Assembly (NCBI GenBank): GCA_022825005.1 | Contig: JAJDYU010000057.1 | Span: 62,001 to 126,000, forward strand | Origin: Acidimicrobiia bacterium | GTDB taxonomy: Bacteria > Actinomycetota > Acidimicrobiia > Acidimicrobiales > Bin134 | DNA: 64,000 nucleotides | Reading direction: 5' to 3' | Shown: positions 46,349 to 55,641 of the stretch, piece by piece | Layout: each line of letters starts with the position of its first letter | Numbering within the stretch: the first letter of the stretch is position 1 | Notes under the pieces: generated by a model | The model's database searches: none | What the model was told of the DNA's origin: nothing | Seen by the model: the letters and a program-made list of their open reading frames with translations, nothing else | Position numbers and translations under genes: made by a program

Positions 46349-49300
46349 ATGACCGCCACCGAGTCGAACCGCGGCTACCGGCTCTCCGATCGCTTCACCA
46401 ACGATCACGGAACGGTCTTCCTCACCGGGATTCAAGCCATGGCTCGGCTCCCGCTGGAGCAGCTCCGAGCCGACCGGGCGGCGGGGCTAAACACCGCGGC
46501 GTTCGCCGCCGGCTACCCCGGCTCCCCTCTGGGCGGGCTCGACTCGGCTCTGGAGCGAGCCGTAAGGGAATCGGGAGAAAGCCACATGGTGCTGCGGCCC
46601 TCGGTTAACGAGGAGTATGCGGCCACTGCGGTGATGGGCAGCCAGCTGGCCGCCTCCAGGCCCGACGCCCGCTACGACGGCGTTATCGGCATCTGGTACG
46701 GCAAAGCACCGGGCGTCGACCGGGCCTCCGACGCCATCCGCCATGCCATGTTTGCCGGGGCCGACCCCAAGGGAGGGGTGGTGATGCTGGCCGGCGACGA
46801 CCCCAACGCCAAGTCGTCCACGTTGCCGTCCACCTCAGCCGGGGTGCTGGCCGACCTGCACATCCCGGTGCTCTATCCCGGCGATCCCGCCGATGTGTTG
46901 GAGCTGGGCCGCCACGCCATCGCCATGAGCCGGGCCACCGGGCTGTGGGTGGGGATGAAGATCGTGGCCAACGTGGCCGACGGGTCGGCCGATGTCAGCC
47001 TCGACCCCGACCGGGTCAATCCGGTCATACCCCTGCACGAGGGCAAGCCCTACCAGCACCGCCCCGACACCCGGCTGCTCACCCCCTACACGCTGGACTT
47101 TGAGCGCGAGATCGTGGAAGTCCGCACCAACCTGGCCCTTCAATACGCCGAGCTGAACCACCTAAATCGTGTGGTGGTGGAATCGCCCAATGCCTGGATC
47201 GGGATAATCGCCTCGGGCATCACCTATTGGGAGGTGCGAGAGGCGCTGGCGGTGATCGGCCTGGAGAGCGACGAAGCGATATCCAGCGCCGGAATCCGCA
47301 TGCTGCGCATGGGACTGCCCATCCCGTTCAACGCCTCAACAATCAGAGACTTCGCCGCTGGCTTGGAGGAGATCTTCGTCATCGAGGAGAAGACCCCCAA
47401 TGTGGAATCACGGGTGAAAGACGCCCTGTACAACACCTCGCACCGGCCCCGCATCGTGGGCGAGTTCGACGAATTCGACCAACGCCTCATCAAGAGCCAC
47501 GGCGCCCTGCACGCCGACGACCTGGTGGGTCCGCTGCGCAGCCGGCTGGGCCGGCTGGCCGATCGGCTGACCCCTGAGCCCCCGGCGCGAGAGCGCATCC
47601 CCCTGGCGGTGAACCGCACCCCGTATTTCTGTTCGGGCTGCCCCCACAACCGCAGCACGGTGACCGACCCCGGCACCGCAGTGGGCGCGGGCATCGGCTG
47701 TCACACCATGATCCTTTTGGGGGGCGAGGAGCGCTATGGCGACATCGCCGGGCTCACCTGCATGGGCAGCGAGGGCACTCAGTGGATTGGCATGGCCCCA
47801 TTCGTGGAAACCCCCCATCTGATCCAGAACATGGGCGACGGCACTTTCTTCCACTCCGGGCAGCTGGCCATGACCGCGGCCATCGCCGCAGGAGTCAACA
47901 TCACCTACAAGCTGCTGTGGAACGGGGCGGTGGCCATGACCGGAGGGCAGAACCCCACCGGAGGCATCCCCCTAAACCGGGTGTGCCGGTCGCTGCTGGC
48001 CCAAGGAGTGGTCCGAATCATCATCACCTCCGACGATCCGTCCCGTACCCGCCGCCTCGGGCTTCCCTCAGATGTGGATGTGAGAGACCGCGCCGAGCTG
48101 GCCGAAGTGCAGCAGGAACTGGCCGCGGTGGCCGGGGTGACCGTGCTCATCCACGACCAGCGGTGCGCAGCTGAACTGCGCCGAGACCGCAAGCGGGGCA
48201 AGATCAGCCCGCCCCGCACTCGGGTGGCCATCAACCACCGGGTGTGCGAGGGCTGCGGCCACTGCGCCGAGATCTCCAACTGCCTGTCGGTGCAGCCCTT
48301 CGACACCCCGTTCGGCCGCAAGACCACCATCGACCAGGACAGCTGCAACATTGACTTGTCGTGCCTGGAGGGCGATTGCCCCGCGTTCATCACCATCACC
48401 AAACCCAAGCGCTCCCGCGGCAGCCGTGCCTCGATCCCATACCAATTGCCGGAACCGCCCACCCCCATCCCTGCGCCGCCGGAGACTCCCAACGCCGACG
48501 TGAGCATCCACATCACCGGCATCGGCGGAACCGGGGTGGTGACCACTGGCCAGCTCATCTGCACTGCGGCCATGCTCGACGGTTCCAATGTTCAGGGGCT
48601 CGACCAAATCGGCCTGTCCCAGAAGGCTGGCCCGGTGGTCAGCGATCTGCGGATTACCCGAAACGGCCGCTCGGGCAGCAACCGGCTGGGCGACCGCCAG
48701 GCCGACCTGCTGCTGGCCTTCGACCTGCTGGTGGCCGCTTCGGCCACCGGCCTAGACGCAGCCGACCCGGCCCGCACCTCGGTGGTGGGATCGCTCGACG
48801 TGGTGCCCCCCGGCGCCAAGACCGCCCACCCCGAGATCGACATGCCCACTGCCGAAGAGCTGCTGGAGCGGGTGCGGGCCGAAACCCGGCCCGACGCTCA
48901 CTTCTGGGCCAGCGCATCCGACTTGGCCCAAGTGCTGGTGGGCGATGCGGTGGGGGCCAACGTGTTCGTGGTGGGCATGGCCACCCAGACCGGACTGCTG
49001 CCGGTGTCGGCCGAGGCGCTGGAAACCGCCATCGAGCTCAACGGGGTAGCCGTAGAGCTGAACACCGCCGCATTCAGATGGGGCCGCTGGTGGGTAGCCG
49101 ACCAGGCGATGGTGGAGACCACCGCGGCGGGGTGGCCGACGCCGGTGCCCGACGACGCTCGGGCGCTGGAGTACGACCACGCCACCGTGCTGGGCCCCAA
49201 GCTGAGCGGCCGAATCGAGGAGCTGTCGGAAGGCGACGCCGTTTTGGCCGCCGCCCTGGAGCTGTTCGCCGCCGAGTTGGTGCGCTTCCAGAACCGGGCC

Positions 49301-49846
49301 TTGGCCGACCGCTATCTCGACGGGGTAGCCGAATTCGCCGCCGTTGAGCGCCGGGTGAACCCCGGCTCGGCTGCGCTTACTGCGGCGGTGGCCGCGGGCC
49401 TGTTCAAGCTCATGGCCTACAAAGACGAGTACGAAGTGGCCCGCCTGATGCTCGACCCCGACGGCCATGCCCCGGCCATGGCCGTTGCTGAGCCCGGCGA
49501 CCGGATGGCCTGGCGGCTGCACCCGCCCACCCTGCGGGCTATGGGCCGCAAGAAGAAGATCGCCCTGTCGACCGCACGCTGGCGTCCGCTCATGGCCCTA
49601 TTGGCCAAGGGCAAGCGCCTCCGGGGCACCCCCTTCGACCCCTTCGGCCGGGCCGAAGTCCGCCGAGAGGAACGCCGCCTGCCCGCCGAGTACCTAACCG
49701 CCCTCCGCCAAGCAGTCGACGGCGCCGCTGCCCCCGAAGACCTGCAAGCCGCTCAAGCCATAGCCGAGGCCGCCGACTTGGTCCGCGGCTACGAGCACAT
49801 CAAGCTCGCCAACATTGCCAAATTCCGAGACCGGCTCTCTCCATAA
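46349..49846 (+). CDS. Indolepyruvate:ferredoxin oxidoreductase, single-chain
   Basis: 1165 residues. Family reaction: an aryl- or branched-chain 2-oxoacid plus CoA gives acyl-CoA, CO2 and reduced ferredoxin. Domains in order: pyrimidine-binding domain (AAGYPGSPLGGLDSAL, about 30-220), a linker, the TPP-binding domain (MGDGTFFHSGQLAMTAAI with GDG, and WNGAVAMTGGQNP, about 420-600), a ferredoxin-like segment with two Cys clusters (CEGCGHCAEISNC and DSCNIDLSCLEGDC, 630-680), the gamma domain (ITGIGGTGVVTTGQLICTAAM, about 715-900) and a C-terminal family-specific region (YKDEYEVARLML). Fused versions like this are typical of aerobic bacteria. The adjacent CoA-transferase could use or recycle its thioester product. 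Confidence 0.93.
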   Translation: MTATESNRGYRLSDRFTNDHGTVFLTGIQAMARLPLEQLRADRAAGLNTAAFAAGYPGSPLGGLDSALERAVRESGESHMVLRPSVNEEYAATAVMGSQLAASRPDARYDGVIGIWYGKAPGVDRASDAIRHAMFAGADPKGGVVMLAGDDPNAKSSTLPSTSAGVLADLHIPVLYPGDPADVLELGRHAIAMSRATGLWVGMKIVANVADGSADVSLDPDRVNPVIPLHEGKPYQHRPDTRLLTPYTLDFEREIVEVRTNLALQYAELNHLNRVVVESPNAWIGIIASGITYWEVREALAVIGLESDEAISSAGIRMLRMGLPIPFNASTIRDFAAGLEEIFVIEEKTPNVESRVKDALYNTSHRPRIVGEFDEFDQRLIKSHGALHADDLVGPLRSRLGRLADRLTPEPPARERIPLAVNRTPYFCSGCPHNRSTVTDPGTAVGAGIGCHTMILLGGEERYGDIAGLTCMGSEGTQWIGMAPFVETPHLIQNMGDGTFFHSGQLAMTAAIAAGVNITYKLLWNGAVAMTGGQNPTGGIPLNRVCRSLLAQGVVRIIITSDDPSRTRRLGLPSDVDVRDRAELAEVQQELAAVAGVTVLIHDQRCAAELRRDRKRGKISPPRTRVAINHRVCEGCGHCAEISNCLSVQPFDTPFGRKTTIDQDSCNIDLSCLEGDCPAFITITKPKRSRGSRASIPYQLPEPPTPIPAPPETPNADVSIHITGIGGTGVVTTGQLICTAAMLDGSNVQGLDQIGLSQKAGPVVSDLRITRNGRSGSNRLGDRQADLLLAFDLLVAASATGLDAADPARTSVVGSLDVVPPGAKTAHPEIDMPTAEELLERVRAETRPDAHFWASASDLAQVLVGDAVGANVFVVGMATQTGLLPVSAEALETAIELNGVAVELNTAAFRWGRWWVADQAMVETTAAGWPTPVPDDARALEYDHATVLGPKLSGRIEELSEGDAVLAAALELFAAELVRFQNRALADRYLDGVAEFAAVERRVNPGSAALTAAVAAGLFKLMAYKDEYEVARLMLDPDGHAPAMAVAEPGDRMAWRLHPPTLRAMGRKKKIALSTARWRPLMALLAKGKRLRGTPFDPFGRAEVRREERRLPAEYLTALRQAVDGAAAPEDLQAAQAIAEAADLVRGYEHIKLANIAKFRDRLSP

Positions 49847-49867
49847 CCGGGGATCTCCCCCGCATCG

Positions 49868-50944
49868 CTAGAGGTTGGCTTGTCGGGGGTCCCAAATCTC
49901 GCGGGCCTTCTCTCCCACTCGGTTGAGGGCGAAAACGGTCAAGAACATGGCGATGCCGGGCGCGAAAACAAGGTGGGGGTGGCGGTCGAAGTCGTCTTGT
50001 CCGGCCGCGATCATGTTGCCCCAGGTGGGATCGGGTCTCTGGATGCCCAAGCCCAGGAAGCTCAGCGAGGCCTCGGCCACGATCAATACCGCAATGATGA
50101 TGAAGGCGTAGCTGAAGATGGGCAGGGCCACGTTGGGCACCAGTTCCTTGAATATGATCCTTCGTCGGCTGGCCCCCATGGCCTGGGAGGCCAGCACGAA
50201 CTCTCGCTCGGCGAACACCATGGTGTTGACCCGGGCCAGGCGGATATAGGTGGGAATGCCTAGCACGGCTAGGGCAATGGCCATATTCCGCGGCGTGCGG
50301 TCCATCACGCTGGCCAGCGCCAACAGCAAAATCAGCGGGGGGAAGGCAAGCAGCGAATCGGTGAGAATGCCGATTCCCGTGTCGAGCCGGCCTCGGAAGA
50401 AGCCAGCCACAACTCCGATGGTGCCGCCCACCAATATGCCGATCGCCACAGCCAGCACACTGACCTGCAACGACACCCGAGCCCCATAGACGATGCCCCC
50501 AAGAATGTCCAAGGCCTGACGGTCGGTCCCCAGCGGGTTGGCCGAGAACAAGTCGGGACGCTTCAGAATCGGAGTGCCCTCGAATATCGTGACCGAGGCG
50601 TCTCGGGACTCAGTAAATGGCAGAAAGTCGGCAAAAGCGGCCGACAGTCCGATGAGGGCCACCCAGATAACTGACAGCCACAAGCCGGTCTCGAATAGTG
50701 GACCCCGAAACAGCTTGCCCGCGTTGTCGAGAGCCATGAACAACAAGGCCAGTCCACCGACGGTGAGCAACACCCGGTATCCGGCATGCACATCGGTGAG
50801 CACCATCAAGCCAACAATGACGGCGGCCGTCCCGCCTACCAGTCCGACCGCCAATCGAATCAGTCGCTGGGCGTGGCTCAACGGGTCAATGGCCGTCCCG
50901 GCCACATAGCCGGTATCGGGCACTAGTGCGGTGTCAACGGCCAC
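49868..50944 (-). CDS. Peptide-type ABC transporter permease, OppC/DppC-like
   Basis: 358 residues with an N-terminal pair of membrane helices, then the OppC core (LGTDRQALDILGGIVYGARVSLQVSVL; EREFVLASQAMGASRRRIIFKELVPN coupling EAA loop). GTG at 50944 is taken as start because a GAGG site lies 7 nt upstream and it overlaps the oppB stop by 11 nt; longer starts would overlap oppB more. An extra roughly 60-residue hydrophobic segment sits before the usual first helix. No ATPase genes follow within the window; the converging gene is the indolepyruvate oxidoreductase. Confidence 0.9.
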   Translation of the reverse strand: MAVDTALVPDTGYVAGTAIDPLSHAQRLIRLAVGLVGGTAAVIVGLMVLTDVHAGYRVLLTVGGLALLFMALDNAGKLFRGPLFETGLWLSVIWVALIGLSAAFADFLPFTESRDASVTIFEGTPILKRPDLFSANPLGTDRQALDILGGIVYGARVSLQVSVLAVAIGILVGGTIGVVAGFFRGRLDTGIGILTDSLLAFPPLILLLALASVMDRTPRNMAIALAVLGIPTYIRLARVNTMVFAEREFVLASQAMGASRRRIIFKELVPNVALPIFSYAFIIIAVLIVAEASLSFLGLGIQRPDPTWGNMIAAGQDDFDRHPHLVFAPGIAMFLTVFALNRVGEKAREIWDPRQANL

Positions 50945-52055
50945 GTCGCAACCTCGGATCCAGGTAGCTATAGGAGACATCTATGGCACCGTTCAACACC
51001 ACATAGAACGTGGCCAGAATCAGCACGCCGCCTTGGACTATGGGGAAATCTCCGGTATTTACCCCGTCATTGACAATGAGGGTGCCCATCCCCGGCAAGC
51101 GGAATATTGCCTCCACGATTACCGTTCCCCCGATAAGGCGACCGAAGGCCACGCCGGCCAGGGTGATAAGCGAGAATGAGGAGGGTCGCAGGGCGTCGCG
51201 GGCCAAGATGCGGACCGGCGGCATGCCCTTGGCCCGAGCCGACAATATGTAGTCCTCCTGGAGGGTGGCTTGTACATCCCCCCGCAACAGCCGCATAAAC
51301 ACCGCGATCTCCGTGAGAGCGACTGTGACCGCAGGCAAGAACGCGCTTCGAAGGTTCTCCAACCTGCCTTCATCGGAAGTCCAACGAACGAACCCTTGTC
51401 GAGGAAACGAGGGCCACTTGTTGGTCAGCCAGACCGTCAGCCCGGCGACCACCACTGCGGCCGCAATTCTGACGATCACGCCCCCACCCCCGCCACGCTG
51501 CTCGCGCCCTGCGCTCCACAACAGCCAGATTGACCAAGCCAATCCCAGCACCAACACCCCGTACCGGGGGATGGTGGCATTGAAAACGAACAGGAACACC
51601 AGCAGCAGCCCGGCAAGAAAGCTGGGAATCGAAATGATCCCAAAGGCGCTTCCACTGCTGAACCTGTCAAATCGGGTGCCGGCCCGATACGCGGCCCATG
51701 TCCCGACAGGAACGGAAATAAGCAGTGCCAGTCCCATCCCGATCATGGCGATTTCGATGGTCACCGGAAAGGTCTGCTTGAGACGGTCGGCCACTGTCAC
51801 CCCAGGTCGGGTGATCTGTTCGCCGAAATCCCCCTGGACTATGTTGCCCAGCCAATCGAGATATCGGGCCGCCACGTTTTGGTCTAGGCCCAGTTCCCTT
51901 TCGATGCGCTCGTAGTCCTCTGGGTGACCTTCCGTGCCGATGATGGCAAGTATCGGGTCGCCGGGAACCAACTCGATGAGCAGTGACGTAGCCGCGCTCA
52001 CAATGAAGAGCACCGGCACCAACCGGACAAGCTTCAGCCCGATAACTCTCAGCAC
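50934..52055 (-). CDS. Peptide-type ABC transporter permease, OppB/DppB-like
   Basis: 373 residues. OppB core begins LVRLVPVLFIVSAATSLLIELVPGDP; GLDQNVAARYLDWLGNIVQGDFG and the coupling loop QEDYILSARAKGMPPVRILARDALRPS are typical. An insertion of about 60 residues between membrane helices (FVFNATIPRYGVLVLGLAWSIWLLWSAG then a Gly-rich loop and further helix) makes it longer than most. Start is GTG at 52055. It lies 82 bp after the binding-protein gene, with a strong hairpin between them. Confidence 0.91.
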   Translation of the reverse strand: MLRVIGLKLVRLVPVLFIVSAATSLLIELVPGDPILAIIGTEGHPEDYERIERELGLDQNVAARYLDWLGNIVQGDFGEQITRPGVTVADRLKQTFPVTIEIAMIGMGLALLISVPVGTWAAYRAGTRFDRFSSGSAFGIISIPSFLAGLLLVFLFVFNATIPRYGVLVLGLAWSIWLLWSAGREQRGGGGGVIVRIAAAVVVAGLTVWLTNKWPSFPRQGFVRWTSDEGRLENLRSAFLPAVTVALTEIAVFMRLLRGDVQATLQEDYILSARAKGMPPVRILARDALRPSSFSLITLAGVAFGRLIGGTVIVEAIFRLPGMGTLIVNDGVNTGDFPIVQGGVLILATFYVVLNGAIDVSYSYLDPRLRRGR

Positions 52056-52088
52056 ACCAGATCAGCTTCCGATATCCACGAGCGGCCT

Positions 52089-52131
52089 GGTTGTCCCGCC
52101 CGCTACGCACCGGCGGGCGGGCGGGACAACC
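52089..52131 (-). terminator. Strong hairpin between the oppA-like and oppB-like genes
   Basis: GGTTGTCCCGCCCGC (52089-52103) and its exact reverse complement at 52117-52131 make a perfect 15-bp GC-rich stem with a 13-nt loop. It begins 6 bp after the binding-protein stop and lies before the permease genes. No U-tract follows, so partial termination or protection of the upstream mRNA from 3' decay is more likely than full termination. Either would raise binding protein over permease. Confidence 0.8.
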
Positions 52132-52137
52132 AACGGA

Positions 52138-53916
52138 TCAGCCTTCGTCAATGTAAGCGTCGTAGAACATCAGGCCGCTGGCCTGGGTCGGAACGATGCC
52201 TTTCACATTGGGCTTCCAGATCAGAAGCTCTTCGGTGGTCTCATAGATAACGCTGGGCCAGCTTTGCCGCCACACCCTCCACATCTCGGCCAGGCTGGCC
52301 TGAATCTGGTCGTTGTTGGTAGCCCCCGCAAGGGTCTCCAAGGCGGCATCCATCTCAGGATCGTTGTAGCCGATGCGGTTGTTGGATGCTTCTGAGTGGA
52401 ATTGGAGAAGCGGGATGAACGGGGTCTCGTCAGCCACGTTGAAGCCCCAACATGACAAATCGAAGTCCGCCTGGACGAGGACGGCGCCAACCATGTCCAA
52501 GACGGTGCCGTCATTGTCCAAGTCCACATCAAATCCGGCCGCCTCCAACAGAGCTTCAGCCGCGATGGCCCAGTCGATCCGGCTGGGGGCGTTGTGACAG
52601 ATCATGCGAATGCTGCCGTCCCAGCCGGTTTCGTCCTTGACTTCCTGCACCAACTGCCGGGCCCGCTCAATATCGGGCTCAACCGGAGCGAACAGTTCAT
52701 CGTCCCAGAAGAGGGACTTTTCGGACAACATCGAGGAGGTCGGGCTACCAGTGCCCTCATTGGCCCGCTCATCGAGAACGTCGGTGTCAAGGGCATAGGC
52801 GATCGCCTCTCGTAGCCGTACATCGGTGGTGGGAGGAGTGGATCCCCGCACACCGTTGTTGATCAAGAGGGTCCCACCCGAATTCTGGAGGAAAGTCCAA
52901 CCATTTTCGCCGTCTCCGTTTTCCCGAGCCTCAAAGATGACCCGAGGCTCCCGAAGGAAGGCCACATCGAGTTCGTCGTTCTGGAACGCCTCATAGGTGG
53001 CCGGCGCGCCGGGGATGCGGACAAAGCGGATGGTCTCGATACACACCGGACCACCCCAATAGTCGTCCTTCGCCTTGACAACGATCTCCTCTTGAGGCGC
53101 ATAGCGCTCAATGTTGTAGGGCCCGAGGCCGGCGCCAACTGGATTGAGGTTGACCTGCTCTTGGCCATTGGCCTCCACAAAGGTGGGGTTGATCATCATT
53201 CCGGGCTCGTCGGCCAAGGCGTATTGGAATGTGCCCCACGGGCGGCTGAGATGGAAGGTCATAGTCAGATCGTCGTGAATCTCGTATTCCTCTATCCACG
53301 CCACGAAGGCCCTGCTCTGGTTACGGACGCTCGGGTCGTCCCTTAAGAACCTCTCCATGCTGGACTGAACCACTGATGTATCCAGCGGCGTCCCGTCGGA
53401 GAATGTGATCCCCGGGCGCAGAGTCAAAGTCCATTCCGTGAGATCGTCGTTGGATTCAACCGACTCGGCCAGGTGCGGGACATAACCCTTGGACACCTGG
53501 TCGTAGCGCATGAGCGTGTCGTAAAGAGACATCAGCTCGATCATGCCGGTTGTACCTGAACCCGAGGAAACGGTGGGATCAAGCCCCGCGGTTTCCGAGA
53601 ACATGCCCATGGTTATCTCAGTGCCGGGCACGGTGGCCTCGCAGGCATCCGTCATCTCTTCTTCCGCAGGAGCTGCTTCCTCGTCATCGGCGGGCGCAGC
53701 ATCTTCGCCGTCATCCGATGGCTCGGCAGGGGCCGCATCTTCCTCGTCATCGCCAGACGGTGCGGGAGCCGGCTCATCGCCGTCATCGGCAGCCTGTGTA
53801 GGCGCAGGCTCGTCTGGAGCTGTCTGGACCCCATCGTCGTCATCGTTGCCGCAAGCCGCGGCCACTAGGCCGAAGACCATCAGCAGCGCCAAAATCCTGA
53901 TAAGCCAGGAACGCAT
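52138..53916 (-). CDS. Peptide-type ABC transporter substrate-binding lipoprotein (SBP family 5)
   Basis: 592 residues. Signal MRSWLIRILALLMVFGLVA with lipobox AAAC (Cys22), then an acidic Asp/Glu/Ala/Pro repeat linker (about 25-95), then the family 5 domain: LAESVESNDDLTEWTLTLRPGITFSDGTPLD, the AYALDTDVLDE segment and a C-terminal MDAALETLAGATN block. Such proteins deliver peptides, nickel or other small ligands to OppB/OppC-like permeases encoded next. GGGGGAAG precedes the ATG, and a TAGAGT box lies 32 nt upstream of it. The ligand is not predictable. Confidence 0.93.
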   Translation of the reverse strand: MRSWLIRILALLMVFGLVAAACGNDDDDGVQTAPDEPAPTQAADDGDEPAPAPSGDDEEDAAPAEPSDDGEDAAPADDEEAAPAEEEMTDACEATVPGTEITMGMFSETAGLDPTVSSGSGTTGMIELMSLYDTLMRYDQVSKGYVPHLAESVESNDDLTEWTLTLRPGITFSDGTPLDTSVVQSSMERFLRDDPSVRNQSRAFVAWIEEYEIHDDLTMTFHLSRPWGTFQYALADEPGMMINPTFVEANGQEQVNLNPVGAGLGPYNIERYAPQEEIVVKAKDDYWGGPVCIETIRFVRIPGAPATYEAFQNDELDVAFLREPRVIFEARENGDGENGWTFLQNSGGTLLINNGVRGSTPPTTDVRLREAIAYALDTDVLDERANEGTGSPTSSMLSEKSLFWDDELFAPVEPDIERARQLVQEVKDETGWDGSIRMICHNAPSRIDWAIAAEALLEAAGFDVDLDNDGTVLDMVGAVLVQADFDLSCWGFNVADETPFIPLLQFHSEASNNRIGYNDPEMDAALETLAGATNNDQIQASLAEMWRVWRQSWPSVIYETTEELLIWKPNVKGIVPTQASGLMFYDAYIDEG

Positions 53917-53948
53917 ATCACTTCCCCCTCATGGTTTGTGGTGCCGAC

Positions 53949-53954
53949 ACTCTA
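53949..53954 (-). promoter_or_regulatory. Putative -10 box of the oppA-oppB-oppC operon
   Basis: On the minus strand this reads TAGAGT (TANNNT), placing the transcript start near 53942 and giving a short leader with a visible ribosome site. No convincing -35 box was found. Confidence 0.4.
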
Positions 53955-54028
53955 GGAAAACTGGGCTGAAGGGGCAACCTTTACCACCAGTCCGGCATCG
54001 CATGGGTCGGAAGACTCGACTTACTCGT

Positions 54029-54934
54029 CTAGTCGAGAACGCTTTCGATGAACCCCCGCACAATTGCGACGCACTCTTCGGGCTGCTCCAACTGGAGCAT
54101 GTGGGTGGCGTCGGGCAGGAAGTCGTAGTCGACGCTGGAGATGTCGCTGAGGTTCAGCGACGGCAAGTACGAATAGGGCAGCGTGGGATCGGCCCCGAGC
54201 ACCTTGACCGGACAGCGGATCTTGGAGAAGTCGATGAACGCTCCGAAAACGCTGGCGTAGTCGATGATCTGCGCTTCGTACTCCCGAGGGCATCGCAGCT
54301 CAAAGCCCTCCCCGTCGGGGGATTCCCGCAGGGTGGAATCGGCCAGCAGGTCCACCGTCCCGGGCACCGCCGCCTTGTAGGTGGGGAATATCCCGAACAA
54401 GTCGGTGAATGCGCTCTTGGTCTTGAACTGATGAGTGCGGCGCCGGGCTGATTTCGCCATGCGGATTGCGGCTTCTTCGAAGTCCCGAAAGTTCCTGCCC
54501 GGCTTGCACAGGGGCGGGTCGAACAAGACGAGCGCCGAGTAATCGCTGCCTTTGGATTCAGAGATGAGGGGCGTGAGGCACGACAAGGAGTGGAATACGC
54601 CAACCTGCGGTTTCTGGCCGAATTGCCGGCCAATCTCCTCGAGTACGCGGTCATGATCGCTGACCAGCGTCGGAACACTGTGGTTTTCCAGGCCGCCCAC
54701 CGCGTTCCAACCATGGTTCCTCATGTCGTAGACGATGAGGTCGAAGTCGTCGGTCAGGAGCGACCAGAACGGATAGTAGAAGTCGATGGCCAGGCCATTG
54801 CCATGGCTGAGGATAAGTCGGGTGCCATCGGGGTTTCCGTGGCGGCGAAGTAAGATGGACGACTCTTTGTCCATTTTCACTTCGTGGACAGACCGCGGCT
54901 CGGGAACCCTCCAAACCCGCTCTTGCTCCGTCAC
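54029..54934 (-). CDS. Alpha/beta hydrolase, last gene of the polyketide operon
   Basis: 301 residues. RLILSHGNGLAIDFYYPFW (oxyanion HGNG) and LIVYDMRNHGWN open the fold. The nucleophile elbow is VGVFHSLSCLTPL (His-Ser-Leu-Ser), weaker than the classic GxSxG. The acid is probably the Asp in VLGADPTLPYS and the His in LPDATHMLQLEQ. It starts with GTG two bp after the PPTase stop, so it is co-translated with the PPTase and ACP genes. A stand-alone thioesterase or cyclase releasing the polyketide is plausible because the PKS has no TE domain in the part seen. Substrate is not shown by the sequence. Confidence 0.85.
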   Translation of the reverse strand: MTEQERVWRVPEPRSVHEVKMDKESSILLRRHGNPDGTRLILSHGNGLAIDFYYPFWSLLTDDFDLIVYDMRNHGWNAVGGLENHSVPTLVSDHDRVLEEIGRQFGQKPQVGVFHSLSCLTPLISESKGSDYSALVLFDPPLCKPGRNFRDFEEAAIRMAKSARRRTHQFKTKSAFTDLFGIFPTYKAAVPGTVDLLADSTLRESPDGEGFELRCPREYEAQIIDYASVFGAFIDFSKIRCPVKVLGADPTLPYSYLPSLNLSDISSVDYDFLPDATHMLQLEQPEECVAIVRGFIESVLD

Positions 54935-54936
54935 GG

Positions 54937-55641
54937 TTACGGGCTTACTTCATACGCGATGGCGGCGGCGAATTCCCTCGTTCCGATTTCCTCCAAGCAC
55001 CAAGACATCTCGGGGATTTGAGCAAACTGGCAGATGCTCTTCGTGGCCCCATGGCGCATGTCTTCTGGGATCTCCAACTCTGCGACCTTCATGGAAAGTC
55101 CCTTGCCGTGGGCTTTCACGAGCGCTTCTTTGATCGTCCAGAAGCGAAAGAACTTGTGAAGCTGCTGGCACCCGTCAAGCGATTCCAACTCGGCCTTCTC
55201 ATGCGGGCTGAACACGCCCTCGATGAGGTTCTCGAGATTCCGGCGAGGCTCCCGCTCCTCTACATCCACGCCTAGGCGACCCCTGGGCGCCACGGCAATC
55301 AGCCCGTGGTTGCCGCTGTGGCTCACGTTGAAGCTGATGGAGGCAGGCTGGCCGTTGACCAAGGCAAAGGGCTTGCCGTGCTTGGCGGCCTCGAACGCCA
55401 GCGATTCGTTTGGACAACCGAGCTGGCGGCAGAGGACGGCACGAAGCGCGGCGCGGCACAGCACATACCGCCGTTGTGCGACGGGGGATAGAAAGCGCTC
55501 CCAGCGCGAGCGCTCGTCCCCGTCGAGCCACGAGAGAGCCTCGGCCTCGCGACCCTGATCGGGAATCAGGTCGACATGGAAGACAGCAATAGCACCGATG
55601 CTCTTGTACCGGTGCCACCAGCTATCTGAGTCGGCGATCAA
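54937..55641 (-). CDS. 4'-phosphopantetheinyl transferase, Sfp type
   Basis: 234 residues. It moves phosphopantetheine from CoA to the Ser of carrier proteins. The three Sfp-type motifs are FNVSHSGNHGLIAVA (motif 1), LGVDVEEREPRR (Mg-binding Asp/Glu) and FFRFWTIKEALVKAHGKGL (motif 3). Two-domain length suits secondary-metabolism carriers. The TTG start lies in a TTGA overlap with the ACP stop, so it is translationally coupled to the ACP. It should activate the ACP domains of the PKS and the free ACP. Confidence 0.93.
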   Translation of the reverse strand: MIADSDSWWHRYKSIGAIAVFHVDLIPDQGREAEALSWLDGDERSRWERFLSPVAQRRYVLCRAALRAVLCRQLGCPNESLAFEAAKHGKPFALVNGQPASISFNVSHSGNHGLIAVAPRGRLGVDVEEREPRRNLENLIEGVFSPHEKAELESLDGCQQLHKFFRFWTIKEALVKAHGKGLSMKVAELEIPEDMRHGATKSICQFAQIPEMSWCLEEIGTREFAAAIAYEVSP

